From positions 1-64,000 of the forward strand of contig CAMHAM010000007.1 of NCBI GenBank assembly GCA_946183415.1: 64,000 nt of DNA. The letters run 5' to 3'. This document shows positions 1 through 8,366 of the stretch, in pieces. A model generated the notes under the pieces. The model was given only the letters and a program-made list of their open reading frames with translations. It was not told the origin of the DNA and did not search any database. Numbering within the stretch: the stretch's first letter is position 1; every line of letters starts with the position of its first letter. A program made the position numbers and the translations under genes. The DNA comes from an uncultured Prevotella sp. (GTDB lineage Bacteria > Bacteroidota > Bacteroidia > Bacteroidales > Bacteroidaceae).

Positions 1-2
1 CT

Positions 3-407
3 GAGGCTAATCGTGGCCCGTTTGATATGGCTGAGGCTGAGAGTGAGTTGACTGCTGGACACCATACAGAGTATTCTGGTATGGGCTTCGGCTTCTTCTA
101 CCTCGCCGAGTTCCTCAACCTCTTCATCATCGCAGGTATTGCTGCTACAGTGTTCCTCGGTGGCTGGGCTCCTGTAAACATCGGTATCGAGGTTTTCGAT
201 ACACTGATGAACTACATCCCAGGTATCGTATGGTTCATGGGTAAGGCCTTCTTCCTGGTTTGGATTCTGATGTGGATCAAGTGGACGTTCCCGCGTCTGC
301 GCATCGACCAGATCCTGAAGCTGGAATGGAAGTACTTGATGCCGCTTGGACTCATCAACCTGGTTATTATGACTGTTGTTGTGGCCCTGGGCCTATATAT
401 AAAATAG
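3..407 (+). CDS. nuoH: NADH-quinone oxidoreductase subunit H (NuoH), C-terminal part
   Basis: The reading frame is already open at the window edge and ends in a stop at 407, so only the last 134 or so codons are present. The visible protein carries the end of the large complex I membrane subunit that contacts quinone and joins the peripheral arm to the membrane arm: an acidic stretch (EAESEL), then FFYLAEF, and hydrophobic helices ending in LGLYIK. The ATG at 27 is internal because coding continues upstream with ANRGPFD. It is the first visible gene of a nuoHIJKLMN run, 45 bases before nuoI. The call rests on recalled family features plus the neighbours; the rest of the gene lies outside the window. 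Confidence 0.93.
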   Translation, partial: EANRGPFDMAEAESELTAGHHTEYSGMGFGFFYLAEFLNLFIIAGIAATVFLGGWAPVNIGIEVFDTLMNYIPGIVWFMGKAFFLVWILMWIKWTFPRLRIDQILKLEWKYLMPLGLINLVIMTVVVALGLYIK

Positions 408-452
408 GTGTACTTAGGAAATCCTAAGCTATCCTAGAAAAATAAGAAAGAT

Positions 453-998
453 ATGGAAGATAACAAAACATATTTCGGAGAAATCGGGCACGGCCTGAAG
501 ACTTTGGCCATTGGTATGAAGACCACTTGGAACGAATACTTCAAGGACTTCTTTACCAACAAGTCTACAGAGCAGTATCCCGAGAACCGCAAGACCACAC
601 TCCATGTGGCTAAGCGTCATCGCGGTCGCCTGACATTCAAGCGCAACGAGGATGGCAGTTACAAGTGTACGGCTTGCACATTGTGCGAAAAGGCCTGTCC
701 GAATGGAACCATCAAGATCACTGCCCACATGGCTGAGGATCCTGAGACGGGCAAGAAAAAGAAGGTGCTCGACGATTATCAGTACGACCTGGGCGACTGT
801 ATGTTCTGCCAGCTTTGTACGAATGCCTGCAACTTCGACGCCATTGAGTTTACAAACGATTTCGAGAATGCTGTGTTCGACCGCAGCAAGCTGGTACTCC
901 ACCTGAATCAGGAGGTTTATCAGGGCGGCTCTCTGCCTAACCTCATTGATGGCGGCGCAGCGTGGGAAGTTGGTAAGTTTAACACTAAAACGAAGTAA
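453..998 (+). CDS. nuoI: NADH-quinone oxidoreductase subunit I (NuoI), 2x[4Fe-4S] ferredoxin
   Basis: This 181-residue protein carries the two iron-sulfur clusters (N6a/N6b type) that pass electrons towards the quinone site of complex I. Two four-cysteine sets are visible. The first is at Cys72, 75, 78 and 82 (CTACTLCEKACP). The second is at Cys116, 119, 122 and 126 (CMFCQLCTNACN). The second set ends in Cys-Asn rather than the usual Cys-Pro, a mild departure that keeps all cluster ligands. The N-terminal 35 residues are amphipathic and would dock on NuoH. It lies between nuoH and nuoJ, six bases before nuoJ, in an operon without internal terminators. Confidence 0.96.
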   Translation: MEDNKTYFGEIGHGLKTLAIGMKTTWNEYFKDFFTNKSTEQYPENRKTTLHVAKRHRGRLTFKRNEDGSYKCTACTLCEKACPNGTIKITAHMAEDPETGKKKKVLDDYQYDLGDCMFCQLCTNACNFDAIEFTNDFENAVFDRSKLVLHLNQEVYQGGSLPNLIDGGAAWEVGKFNTKTK

Positions 999-1004
999 CG
1001 CGCT

Positions 1005-1520
1005 ATGGGTAATACAATCATGTTTTGCATTCTCGCGGTGTTCATCATCGGTTCTGCACTGATGTGTGTCACCACAACGAGGATTATGCGAGCCGCAACA
1101 TTCATGTTGTTTGTGCTCTTTGGTGTGGCAGGCATCTATTTCCTGCTCGACTACACCTTCCTGGGAGCTGCTCAGATCTCAGTATATGCCGGAGGCGTTA
1201 CGATGATCTATGTGTTCGCTATCCAACTGGTGAGCAAGCGTACCCTTCAGGGACTGGAGGAGCGTGTCAAGAGCAGTAAGATGATCGCTGGCGGTCTGGC
1301 AGCCTTTGCCGGATTGGTCGTTGTCAGTCTGATTCTGCTGAAGACTGGTTTCTACACTCAGGAGATTGCTAACGTAGAGGTTCCGATGAAGGAAATCGGT
1401 ATGGCTCTCGTTGGTTCAGGAAAGTATCAGTATGTTCTGCCTTTCGAGTTCATCTCAGTATTCCTGCTGGCATGTATCATCGGAGGCTTGGTAGTAGCAA
1501 GAAAGGAGGATGAGGCATGA
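1005..1520 (+). CDS. nuoJ: NADH-quinone oxidoreductase subunit J (NuoJ)
   Basis: A 171-residue membrane subunit of the proton-pumping arm of complex I. Five hydrophobic segments can be read, the first starting at about residue 4 (MFCILAVFIIG). The third region contains YAGGVTMIYVFAIQL, which matches the conserved NuoJ helix near the E-channel. The stop overlaps the nuoK start by four bases (ATGA at 1517-1520), which suggests translational coupling. Length is normal for the family. Confidence 0.94.
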   Translation: MGNTIMFCILAVFIIGSALMCVTTTRIMRAATFMLFVLFGVAGIYFLLDYTFLGAAQISVYAGGVTMIYVFAIQLVSKRTLQGLEERVKSSKMIAGGLAAFAGLVVVSLILLKTGFYTQEIANVEVPMKEIGMALVGSGKYQYVLPFEFISVFLLACIIGGLVVARKEDEA

Positions 1521-1825
1521 TACCAGTTGAATGTTATTTCGCACTTAGTGCCCTGTTGTTCTTTATTGGCTTCTATGGCTTTGTGACTCGTCGTAACCTG
1601 ATTGCTATGCTCATCTCTGTTGAGCTGGTTCTCAATGCCGTCGATATCAACTTTGCTGCTATCAACCGTCTGCTCTATCCCAACGGAATGGAGGGTATGT
1701 TCATGACGCTCTTTGTGATTGGTGTTGCCGCTGCAGAAAGTGCTGTGGCCATCGCTATTATTATCAACGTCTACCGCATGTTCAAGAGCGACAGTGTTGA
1801 TGCTATCAAGAATATGAAAGGATAA
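1517..1825 (+). CDS. nuoK: NADH-quinone oxidoreductase subunit K (NuoK)
   Basis: A 102-residue three-helix membrane protein of complex I. The conserved helix with buried acidic residues is present: LIAMLISVELVLNAVDINF, and a second glutamate lies in GVAAAESAVAIAI. These glutamates belong to the half-channel used for proton translocation in this family. The gene starts inside the nuoJ stop (four-base overlap) and ends 14 bases before nuoL, so it is co-transcribed with both. Confidence 0.95.
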   Translation: MIPVECYFALSALLFFIGFYGFVTRRNLIAMLISVELVLNAVDINFAAINRLLYPNGMEGMFMTLFVIGVAAAESAVAIAIIINVYRMFKSDSVDAIKNMKG

Positions 1826-1839
1826 AAACGGTAAGGATT

Positions 1840-3822
1840 ATGTTTAGTTACACGATATTTATCATGCTTCTGCCGCTGCTGTCGTTCATTGTTCTTGGAC
1901 TGGCTGGCATGAAGATGCAGCACAAGGTGGCCGGACTCATCGGCACCTGTTCACTGGGAATCGTTACGATACTCTCTTACCTCACTGCCTTCCAGTATTT
2001 TGGAATGGATCGTGTGGAGGGAGTCTATCAGACGTTTGTTCCTTATAACTTCACTTGGTTGCCTCTGGGCAATCTGCATTTCGACCTCGGTATCCTGTTG
2101 GATCCTATCAGTGTGATGATGCTGATTGTGATCTCTACGGTATCCCTGATGGTTCATATCTACTCATTCGGCTATATGCACGGTGAGAAGGGATTCCAGC
2201 GTTACTACGCATTCCTGTCTCTCTTCACGATGTCAATGCTGGGCTTGGTTCTGGCTACCAACATCTTCCAGATGTATATGTTCTGGGAATTGGTAGGTGT
2301 ATCATCTTACCTGCTCATTGGATTCTACTATCCTCTGAAGCCTGCCATTGCTGCCTCTAAGAAGGCGTTTATCGTGACGCGCTTTGCTGATATGTTCTTC
2401 CTCGTGGGTATCCTGACCTTTGGCTACTTCGTCGATTCGTTCAGCTTCTCGTTTGCTGGCGACATCGTGATGGGCGAGGGCACCACACCTTTCATCGAGA
2501 GCAATCTTTCAAAGGCTGTTGCCGCTGGTGGTTTCATCATTCCTACTGCGCTTGTGCTGATGTTTATTGGTGGTGCTGGTAAGAGTGCTATGTTCCCACT
2601 GCACATTTGGCTGCCCGATGCTATGGAGGGTCCTACGCCTGTATCTGCCTTAATCCACGCTGCTACGATGGTTGTAGCTGGTGTGTTCCAGATTGCCCGT
2701 ATGTTCCCGCTTTGGATTGAGTACGCACCTCAGGCGATGTCAATCGTTGTATGGGTGGGTGTGTTCACCGCATTCTATGCAGCAGCTGTGGCTTGCGCCC
2801 AGAGCGACATCAAGCGTGTGCTCGCATTCTCAACCATTTCTCAGATTGCCTTCATGATGGTGGCTCTTGGCGTATCGCTGCCAGGTCACGAGGCACTGAT
2901 GGACAATCATGCCCAGCTGGGTTATATGGCTGGTATGTTCCACCTGTTCACCCACGCTATGTTCAAGGCTTGCCTGTTCTTGGGTGCTGGTTGTATCATC
3001 CACGCTGTTCATAGCAACGAGATGGCCCTGATGGGAGGTCTGCGTAAGTATATGCCTATTACTCATATCACCTTCCTTATCAGCTGTCTCGCTATCGCAG
3101 GTATTCCGTTCTTCTCAGGCTTTAGCTCGAAGGATGAAATTATCACTGCATGCTTTGCCTATAGCCCTGTGGTAGGTTGGATTATGACAGGTATTGCCGC
3201 TATGACCGCTTTCTACATGTTCCGTCTGTACTACGGTATCTTCTGGGGAACAGAGAACAAGGAGGCCCACGAGCATCATACTCCACACGAGGCTCCTGCT
3301 TCGATGACTATTCCTCTGATTGTACTCTGTGTCATCACCGTTGGTGTTGGTGTTTACACCACTATCGCCGGCTTTGCTGGTTGGGGCGGTTCGTTTGGCA
3401 GTTTCGTGTCTGCCGCAGGTACCGACTACACCATCCACTTCGACCCACAGATTGCAGCTACCTCTACGATTATTGCCATTATCAGCATCTGTCTTGCCAC
3501 CTATATATATAAAGGTGAGAGTCAGCCCATTGCTGATCGTCTCTATAAGACGTTCCCCAAACTACATCGTGCAGCCTACAAGCGTTTCTATCAGGACGAG
3601 ATTTGGCAGTATGTTACACACAGAATTATCTTCCGTTGTGTCTCGACACCTATCGCCTGGTTCGACCGTCACGTGGTTGACGGCACGTTCAACTTCATGG
3701 CTTGGGGTGCTAACGAGGCTGGTGAGAGTATTCGCAGTTGGCAGAGTGGCGACGTTCGCCAGTATGCTGTCTGGTTCCTCACAGGTACGGTTGCATTAAC
3801 ATTAATCCTTTTATGCATCTAA
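1840..3822 (+). CDS. nuoL: NADH-quinone oxidoreductase subunit L (NuoL)
   Basis: The largest antiporter-like subunit of complex I, 660 residues with many transmembrane segments. Family motifs seen include MFWELVGVSSYLLIGFYY (about residues 148-165), LHIWLPDAMEGPTPVSALIHAATMVVAG (about 255-282) and LAFSTISQIAFMM. A hydrophilic loop rich in histidine and glutamate follows at about residue 480. The C-terminal part contains the long lateral helix and a final hydrophobic anchor (WFLTGTVALTLILLCI), as expected for NuoL rather than NuoM or NuoN. It is four bases from nuoM. Confidence 0.96.
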   Translation: MFSYTIFIMLLPLLSFIVLGLAGMKMQHKVAGLIGTCSLGIVTILSYLTAFQYFGMDRVEGVYQTFVPYNFTWLPLGNLHFDLGILLDPISVMMLIVISTVSLMVHIYSFGYMHGEKGFQRYYAFLSLFTMSMLGLVLATNIFQMYMFWELVGVSSYLLIGFYYPLKPAIAASKKAFIVTRFADMFFLVGILTFGYFVDSFSFSFAGDIVMGEGTTPFIESNLSKAVAAGGFIIPTALVLMFIGGAGKSAMFPLHIWLPDAMEGPTPVSALIHAATMVVAGVFQIARMFPLWIEYAPQAMSIVVWVGVFTAFYAAAVACAQSDIKRVLAFSTISQIAFMMVALGVSLPGHEALMDNHAQLGYMAGMFHLFTHAMFKACLFLGAGCIIHAVHSNEMALMGGLRKYMPITHITFLISCLAIAGIPFFSGFSSKDEIITACFAYSPVVGWIMTGIAAMTAFYMFRLYYGIFWGTENKEAHEHHTPHEAPASMTIPLIVLCVITVGVGVYTTIAGFAGWGGSFGSFVSAAGTDYTIHFDPQIAATSTIIAIISICLATYIYKGESQPIADRLYKTFPKLHRAAYKRFYQDEIWQYVTHRIIFRCVSTPIAWFDRHVVDGTFNFMAWGANEAGESIRSWQSGDVRQYAVWFLTGTVALTLILLCI

Positions 3823-3826
3823 AGAT

Positions 3827-5347
3827 ATGAGTATATTAACATTATTCGTAGTAATTCCCGCCCTGATGCTGTTGGGTCTTTGGCTTGCCAAAAGCCTGAA
3901 TCAGGTGCGTGGCGTGATGGTAGCAGGTGCATCTTGCTTGCTGGCCCTTTCCATCTGGCTGACGATTTACTTTATCCAGGAGCGTGCTGCTGGTAACACA
4001 GCTGAGATGCTGCTTACTTATAGTGTACCCTGGTTCAAACCACTGAATATCGCCTATAGTGTCGGTGTCGATGGTATCTCTGTCGTCATGCTGCTCCTCT
4101 CGAGTATCATCGTGTTTACAGGTACCTTCGCCTCTTGGCAGCTGAAGCCGCTCACCAAGGAGTATTTCCTTTGGTTCACCCTGCTTTCCACGGGAGTGTT
4201 CGGCTTCTTTATCTCTACCGACCTTTTCACGATGTTCATGTTCTACGAGGTGGCTCTGATTCCTATGTATCTCTTGATTGGTGTCTGGGGCTCAGGTCAT
4301 AAGGAGTACTCAGCCATGAAGCTGACGCTGATGCTGATGGGAGGTTCTGCCCTGTTGATTCTCGGATTGCTGGGCATCTACTATTTCAACGGCATCTATA
4401 GCGGTTCTTACACCTTCGAACTCACCACGATTGCAGCTAATCACTGTATTCCGAGTGATATTCAGAACATCTTCTTCCCATTCATCTTCATCGGATTCGG
4501 TGTGCTGGGTGCCCTGTTCCCATTCCACACTTGGTCTCCCGATGGTCATGCTTCAGCGCCTACAGCGGTATCCATGCTGCATGCTGGTGTACTGATGAAG
4601 CTGGGAGGTTACGGCTGTTTCCGTGTAGCGATGTACCTGTTGCCCGAGGCTGCTCAGGATCTTTCCTGGATCTTCCTCATCCTCACTACTATCTCAGTAG
4701 TTTATGGCGCTTTGAGTGCTTGTGTACAGACTGACCTGAAGTATATCAATGCATACTCTTCGGTTTCTCACTGTGGACTGGTGCTCTTCGCTCTGTTGAT
4801 GATGAGTCAGACAGCTGTTACAGGTGCTGTTCTGCAGATGCTCTCTCACGGTTTGATGACGGCCCTCTTCTTCGCCCTCATCGGTATGATCTACGGTCGT
4901 ACCCACACTCGTGACATCCGCGAGTTGGCTGGACTGATGAAGATTATGCCTTTCCTTGCTGTGGGTTATGTGATTGCAGGTCTCGCCAATCTCGGACTTC
5001 CTGGTTTCTCAGGCTTTATCGCTGAGATGACCATCTTCGTGGGTGCCTTTGGAGCTCCTGAGCTTTATGGCGATCCTAACAGTTCCTTCCGCATGGTGGC
5101 TACTATCATCGCTTGTACGTCGATCGTTGTAACAGCGGTCTACATCCTGCGTGTTGTTGGTAAGATCCTTTATGGCGAGGTTGAGAACAAGCACTTCCTT
5201 GAGCTCACCGATGCTACATGGGATGAGCGCGTCGCTGTGATCTGTTTGATCTTCTGTGTGGCTGGTCTGGGTTCCTTCCCGTTCTGGGTAAGTAATATGA
5301 TCTCACCTGCAGCAGGTACGATCTTGGAGTCAATTGGTGTAATGTAA
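3827..5347 (+). CDS. nuoM: NADH-quinone oxidoreductase subunit M (NuoM)
   Basis: A 506-residue antiporter-like proton-pumping subunit of complex I. Key stretches include FMFYEVALIPMYLLIGVWG (about residues 136-154), with the conserved glutamate of transmembrane helix 5, and FPFHTWSPDGHASAPTAVSM (about 227-246). SVSHCGLVLFAL and GLPGFSGFIAEM follow. The length and the FHTWSPD form identify NuoM rather than NuoL or NuoN. It sits 20 bases before nuoN. Confidence 0.96.
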   Translation: MSILTLFVVIPALMLLGLWLAKSLNQVRGVMVAGASCLLALSIWLTIYFIQERAAGNTAEMLLTYSVPWFKPLNIAYSVGVDGISVVMLLLSSIIVFTGTFASWQLKPLTKEYFLWFTLLSTGVFGFFISTDLFTMFMFYEVALIPMYLLIGVWGSGHKEYSAMKLTLMLMGGSALLILGLLGIYYFNGIYSGSYTFELTTIAANHCIPSDIQNIFFPFIFIGFGVLGALFPFHTWSPDGHASAPTAVSMLHAGVLMKLGGYGCFRVAMYLLPEAAQDLSWIFLILTTISVVYGALSACVQTDLKYINAYSSVSHCGLVLFALLMMSQTAVTGAVLQMLSHGLMTALFFALIGMIYGRTHTRDIRELAGLMKIMPFLAVGYVIAGLANLGLPGFSGFIAEMTIFVGAFGAPELYGDPNSSFRMVATIIACTSIVVTAVYILRVVGKILYGEVENKHFLELTDATWDERVAVICLIFCVAGLGSFPFWVSNMISPAAGTILESIGVM

Positions 5348-5367
5348 AAGATAGGAGGACTTAAGAT

Positions 5368-6795
5368 ATGAATTATAGTGGTTTTCTAAATATGGTTCCA
5401 GAGTGTGCACTGATTGTCGCTCTGCTGTTGGCCTTCATCACTGATTTTACATGCCCTCTCAAGGATAGGGAGCGTCTTCCTGTTCCCTCGGTGCTGGTAT
5501 CGCTCATGATTCTTGCTACCTCGGTGATATGTGCAGTTTCCGATCCTGCAACAGTCTTCGGTGGTATCTATGTCACGACCGAGGCTGTCAATGTCATGAA
5601 GTGTATCTTGGCATTCGGCACTTTTGTTGTGCTGGTCATGGCTCGTCCTTGGCTCGAAAGCAATCCCTCGCATGGTGGTGAGTTCTATATGCTTATCATC
5701 TCAACCCTGCTTGGTATGTTTATGATGATGTCGAGTGGTTCGTTCTTGATGTTCTTCCTTGGTCTTGAGATGGCTTCGGTGCCCTTGGCCTGTCTGGTGG
5801 CTTTCGATCGCCATCGCAAGGAGAGTGCGGAAGGTGCAGCCAAGTACATCCTCATGGCTACTTTCTCAAGTGGAGTCATGCTCTTTGGCATTTCGTTCAT
5901 CTACGCTGCTACAGGCACGCTTTACTTCGACGATGTGGCTGCTGTGATTACAGCGAAGCCGCTCACCATTATGGGCTTGACTTTCTTCTTCAGTGGTCTT
6001 GGCTTCAAGATATCACTCGTGCCTTTCCACTTCTGGACAGCCGATACCTATCAGGGTGCGCCTACGCCAGTCACTGGTTATCTCAGTGTTATCTCTAAGG
6101 GTGCAGCAGCCATCACGCTGTGCATCATCCTGACGAAGGTTTTCCAGCCAATGGTCGAGTATTGGGACTACATGCTTTATATCGTGATTGTGCTCTCTAT
6201 CACGGTGGCTAACCTCTTTGCCATCCGTCAGAGTGAGCTCAAGCGATTCATGGCCTTCTCAAGTATCTCGCAGGCTGGCTATATCATGCTGGCAGTTGTT
6301 GGCAACAGTCAGCTCGGCATGGCTTCGCTCACTTACTATGTGCTCGTCTACATCGTAGCTAATATGTCGGTCTTCACTGTCATCAACGTGGTGGAGCGTA
6401 ATAATGGCGGACGTACGGATATGGCTGCCTACAATGGATTCTACCAGACGAACCCCAAGCTCAGCTTCCTGATGACGCTGGCGCTGTTCTCTCTGGCTGG
6501 TATTCCTCCGTTCGCAGGTATGTTCTCTAAGTTCTTCGTCTTCATGGCTGGTGTGCAGAATGGCGATCCCTGGGCCTACTTCGTAGTGTTCATCGCCCTC
6601 GTCAATACCGTAGTGTCACTCTACTACTATCTGCTCATCGTGAAGGCTATGTATATCACGAAGACAGACGAGCCGCTGCCTACTTTCCAGAGCGACATCT
6701 ACACCAAGTGCGCCCTCGCTATCTGTACAGCAGGCATCGCCCTCTTCGGTGTCGTTAGCTGTATCTACGAGTGGATTGCCGCAGCTAGTATGTAG
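5368..6795 (+). CDS. nuoN: NADH-quinone oxidoreductase subunit N (NuoN)
   Basis: A 475-residue membrane subunit of complex I, the antiporter-like protein nearest NuoK. Recognisable segments are FFLGLEMASVPLACLVAF (about residues 129-146, with the conserved glutamate), PFHFWTADTYQGAPTPVTGY (about 218-237) and FSSISQAGYIML. The last gene of the operon, it is followed 25 bases later by a hairpin terminator. A purine-rich AGGAGG-like stretch at about 5354-5359 precedes the ATG, one of the few Shine-Dalgarno-like sites in this window. Confidence 0.96.
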   Translation: MNYSGFLNMVPECALIVALLLAFITDFTCPLKDRERLPVPSVLVSLMILATSVICAVSDPATVFGGIYVTTEAVNVMKCILAFGTFVVLVMARPWLESNPSHGGEFYMLIISTLLGMFMMMSSGSFLMFFLGLEMASVPLACLVAFDRHRKESAEGAAKYILMATFSSGVMLFGISFIYAATGTLYFDDVAAVITAKPLTIMGLTFFFSGLGFKISLVPFHFWTADTYQGAPTPVTGYLSVISKGAAAITLCIILTKVFQPMVEYWDYMLYIVIVLSITVANLFAIRQSELKRFMAFSSISQAGYIMLAVVGNSQLGMASLTYYVLVYIVANMSVFTVINVVERNNGGRTDMAAYNGFYQTNPKLSFLMTLALFSLAGIPPFAGMFSKFFVFMAGVQNGDPWAYFVVFIALVNTVVSLYYYLLIVKAMYITKTDEPLPTFQSDIYTKCALAICTAGIALFGVVSCIYEWIAAASM

Positions 6796-6818
6796 GTTAT
6801 TTCTATCTCAATAGTAGA

Positions 6819-6860
6819 GTCCCGATGACCATCAAAAGTCATCGGGATTCTTTCTTTTGC
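6819..6860 (+). terminator. Intrinsic terminator of the nuo operon
   Basis: An inverted repeat, TCCCGATGAC at 6820-6829 with GTCATCGGGA at 6838-6847, encloses an 8-base loop and is followed by a T-rich run (TTCTTTCTTTT). It sits 25 bases after the nuoN stop and before an independent promoter for the TssD genes. Confidence 0.85.
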
Positions 6861-6942
6861 GACAGTTTTTCAGCCCATGAGCGCAGTTTGTCGCAAGATC
6901 GTTTTCCTGTCGCTACTACCCAAGAAGAAATTAAGAAAAAAA

Positions 6943-6974
6943 CTTGGAATGAGCCGAAATTCGTCTTACCTTTG
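6943..6974 (+). promoter_or_regulatory. Bacteroidetes-type promoter for the TssD gene pair
   Basis: A -7 element TACCTTTG is at 6967-6974. A partial -33 element CTTG is at 6943-6946, 20 bases upstream. A leader of about 105 bases, rich in A and T, follows before the ATG at 7085. No Shine-Dalgarno is evident beyond the purine-rich AAGAAAGGAAAAG. Confidence 0.6.
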
Positions 6975-7084
6975 CATCGTCAATCAGGACAAACAAGACT
7001 TCTGAGCGACACAGGAAAAGAGTATTAAACAATTAAAATTAAAAATAGTATTAACAATTAAAAAATTAAGAAAGGAAAAGAATT

Positions 7085-7477
7085 ATGGCAAAGACTCCAG
7101 TTTTGATGAAGATCGCAGACTACAAGGATCGTGAAGTACTCAAGGTTACTTACGAGTTCGATCAGGAAACCGACCGTGAGGGACAGATGACAGGTATCCC
7201 CCGCTTCCAGATGCTCCGCGTTCGTGTGAAGGCTCTCAACGACGGCACCCCAGAGCTCATGGCTTGGATGTGTGACCGCTTCCTGAAGAAGGACGGATCA
7301 ATCCAGTTCCTCGAGACCAAGACCCTGAAGGTCATGAAGGAGATCAAGTTCAACGGCGCTTACTGCGTAGACTTCGAGGAGAAGTGGGCAGACAAGGAAG
7401 GCCACTATGAGGAGATTCTCATCTCATGCCAGAACATCGAGGTCGGTTCAGTGAAGTTCGAGAACGAGTGGGCTTAA
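7085..7477 (+). CDS. tssD: TssD-type Hcp (type VI secretion tube) protein, copy 1
   Basis: This 130-residue protein resembles the Bacteroidetes TssD/Hcp family, whose hexameric rings stack into the inner tube of the type VI secretion system. Diagnostic features are the N-terminal beta segment with EVLKVTYEFDQETDREGQ, the RVRVKALNDGTPELMAWM block and the C-terminal ending with CVDFEEKWADKEGHYEE and KFENEWA. No signal peptide is present, as expected for a cytoplasmic tube protein. It is followed 93 bases later by a paralogue. No other T6SS gene (sheath, baseplate, ClpV, VgrG) lies in the window, so it is an orphan locally. The family is a confident call; a role in secretion here is inference. 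Confidence 0.82.
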   Translation: MAKTPVLMKIADYKDREVLKVTYEFDQETDREGQMTGIPRFQMLRVRVKALNDGTPELMAWMCDRFLKKDGSIQFLETKTLKVMKEIKFNGAYCVDFEEKWADKEGHYEEILISCQNIEVGSVKFENEWA

Positions 7478-7570
7478 GTTTTTAGATAAAAAGAACATAA
7501 GAACATAAGTTTTTAGACAAAAGAACAAAAGAACAGATTATTAATTTAAAGAATAGAAAGGAAACAAGAT

Positions 7571-7969
7571 ATGGCAGATAATGTAACACCAGTAGTTCTG
7601 AAGGTAAAGGATTTTGCAGAGCGTGAGGTATTGTTGGTAGACTACAAGTTCAATCAGGCAACTGATACAGAAGGTCAGGTAGCAGGTATCGTACGTGGCG
7701 GACAGATCACCATCCGCGTGAAGGCCCTCAACGACGGTAACCCCGAGTTGCTCAACTGGATGATTAACCCCGCTGATCCCCGTGATCTGACGGTAGACTT
7801 CCAGAACACCAAGGACGGTTCAGCCATGAAGCAGCTGAAGGGTACAGGTTGCTACTGTGTACACTACAAGGAGTATTGGGCAGACGGCGAGGAGCACTTC
7901 GAGGAGATCACCCTCAGCTGCCAGAAGCTCGAGAACGGCCCCGTAGCCTACGAGAATCCTTGGAAGTAA
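7571..7969 (+). CDS. tssD: TssD-type Hcp (type VI secretion tube) protein, copy 2
   Basis: A 132-residue paralogue of the preceding gene. It shares the same core: EVLLVDYKFNQATDTEGQ, then RGGQITIRVKALNDGNPELLNWM, then CYCVHYKEYWADGEEHFEEITLSCQ and a closing YENPWK. The RGG and WM positions fit the usual TssD pattern more closely than copy 1. The spacer between the two genes holds a 31-base-period direct repeat starting AAGTTTTTAGA (7476 and 7507). The gene is followed within ten bases by a 30-base perfect inverted repeat. Both copies probably come from one transcript and could form mixed or alternative tubes. Confidence 0.83.
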   Translation: MADNVTPVVLKVKDFAEREVLLVDYKFNQATDTEGQVAGIVRGGQITIRVKALNDGNPELLNWMINPADPRDLTVDFQNTKDGSAMKQLKGTGCYCVHYKEYWADGEEHFEEITLSCQKLENGPVAYENPWK

Positions 7970-7978
7970 GGTTCTGGC

Positions 7979-8044
7979 TCTAACGAAGTGACGGTTCTTT
8001 TGTTATCACAGCGTTGATAACAAAAGAACCGTCACTTCGTTAGA
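7979..8044. repeat. 66-base perfect hairpin, REP-like, downstream of tssD copy 2
   Basis: Two perfectly complementary 30-base arms (7979-8008 and 8015-8044) flank a six-base loop CAGCGT. The arm contains GACGGTTCTTTTGTTATC, and this 18-mer occurs a third time at 8315-8332 as a single copy. No T-run follows the hairpin, so it is not a typical intrinsic terminator. The GACGGTTCTTTTG core resembles REP-type sequences I recall beside IS200-like (RAYT) transposases. No transposase is present here. Confidence 0.75.
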
Positions 8045-8111
8045 ATGAATCTTCGTCGCCCAGCCTCGCTATACCCATACTGTCAGCAGCGATTTGCGGG
8101 CATTCTTGTTC

Positions 8112-8176
8112 GGTATATATGCAGTATATGTCCAGTATATGTTCAGTCAACGACTGGACAAGTAGTGGACAAATAC
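8112..8176. repeat. 11-base-period degenerate tandem repeat
   Basis: Successive 11-base units can be read: CAGTATATGTC (8122), CAGTATATGTT (8133), CAGTCAACGAC (8144), TGGACAAGTAG (8155) and TGGACAAATAC (8166). The GTCCAGT at 8130-8136 is also complementary to ACTGGAC at 8152-8158. The period is not a multiple of three and no credible ORF covers it. Confidence 0.55.
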
Positions 8177-8252
8177 TGAGCAGATAATGCACAACAATCG
8201 AAGGTACCCCGAAGTAACAAGGGCGCAAAGGTTCCTGTCCCCACTGCGCCCT

Positions 8253-8302
8253 GGACCCCGCAGGCTACGGGTCTGGCGCCTGACCCGGGGCCTGCGGGGT
8301 CC
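8253..8302. repeat. GC-rich long hairpin
   Basis: The arms 8253-8273 and 8282-8302 are complementary over 21 bases with two mismatches and enclose an eight-base loop, TGGCGCCT. The stem is dominated by GGACCCCGCAGGC and its complement and is far more GC-rich than the surroundings. A shorter pair, GGGCGCA at 8221 and TGCGCCC at 8245, sits just upstream and encloses GGTTCCTGTCCCC, a sequence I associate with REP-like elements. Confidence 0.7.
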
Positions 8303-8366
8303 GAGCTAACAGCGGGACGGTTCTTTTGTTATCCAGTCGGGACCCTGTTACCAAGATGAAACTCTA

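Noticed and set aside
429..902. 157-codon minus-strand ORF
   Set aside because: It lies fully inside nuoI on the opposite strand, which has clear ferredoxin motifs. A shadow frame.
6825..7028. 67-codon ORF after nuoN
   Set aside because: It runs through the nuo terminator hairpin and the TssD promoter, with no family features.
7979..8044. Intrinsic terminator for the TssD pair
   Set aside because: The hairpin is strong but no T-run follows on either strand. The hairpin at 8367 is a better terminator.
8040..8228. 62-codon minus-strand ORF in the repeat region
   Set aside because: It covers the 11-base-period tract and part of the long hairpin; composition is that of repeats, and no start context is visible.
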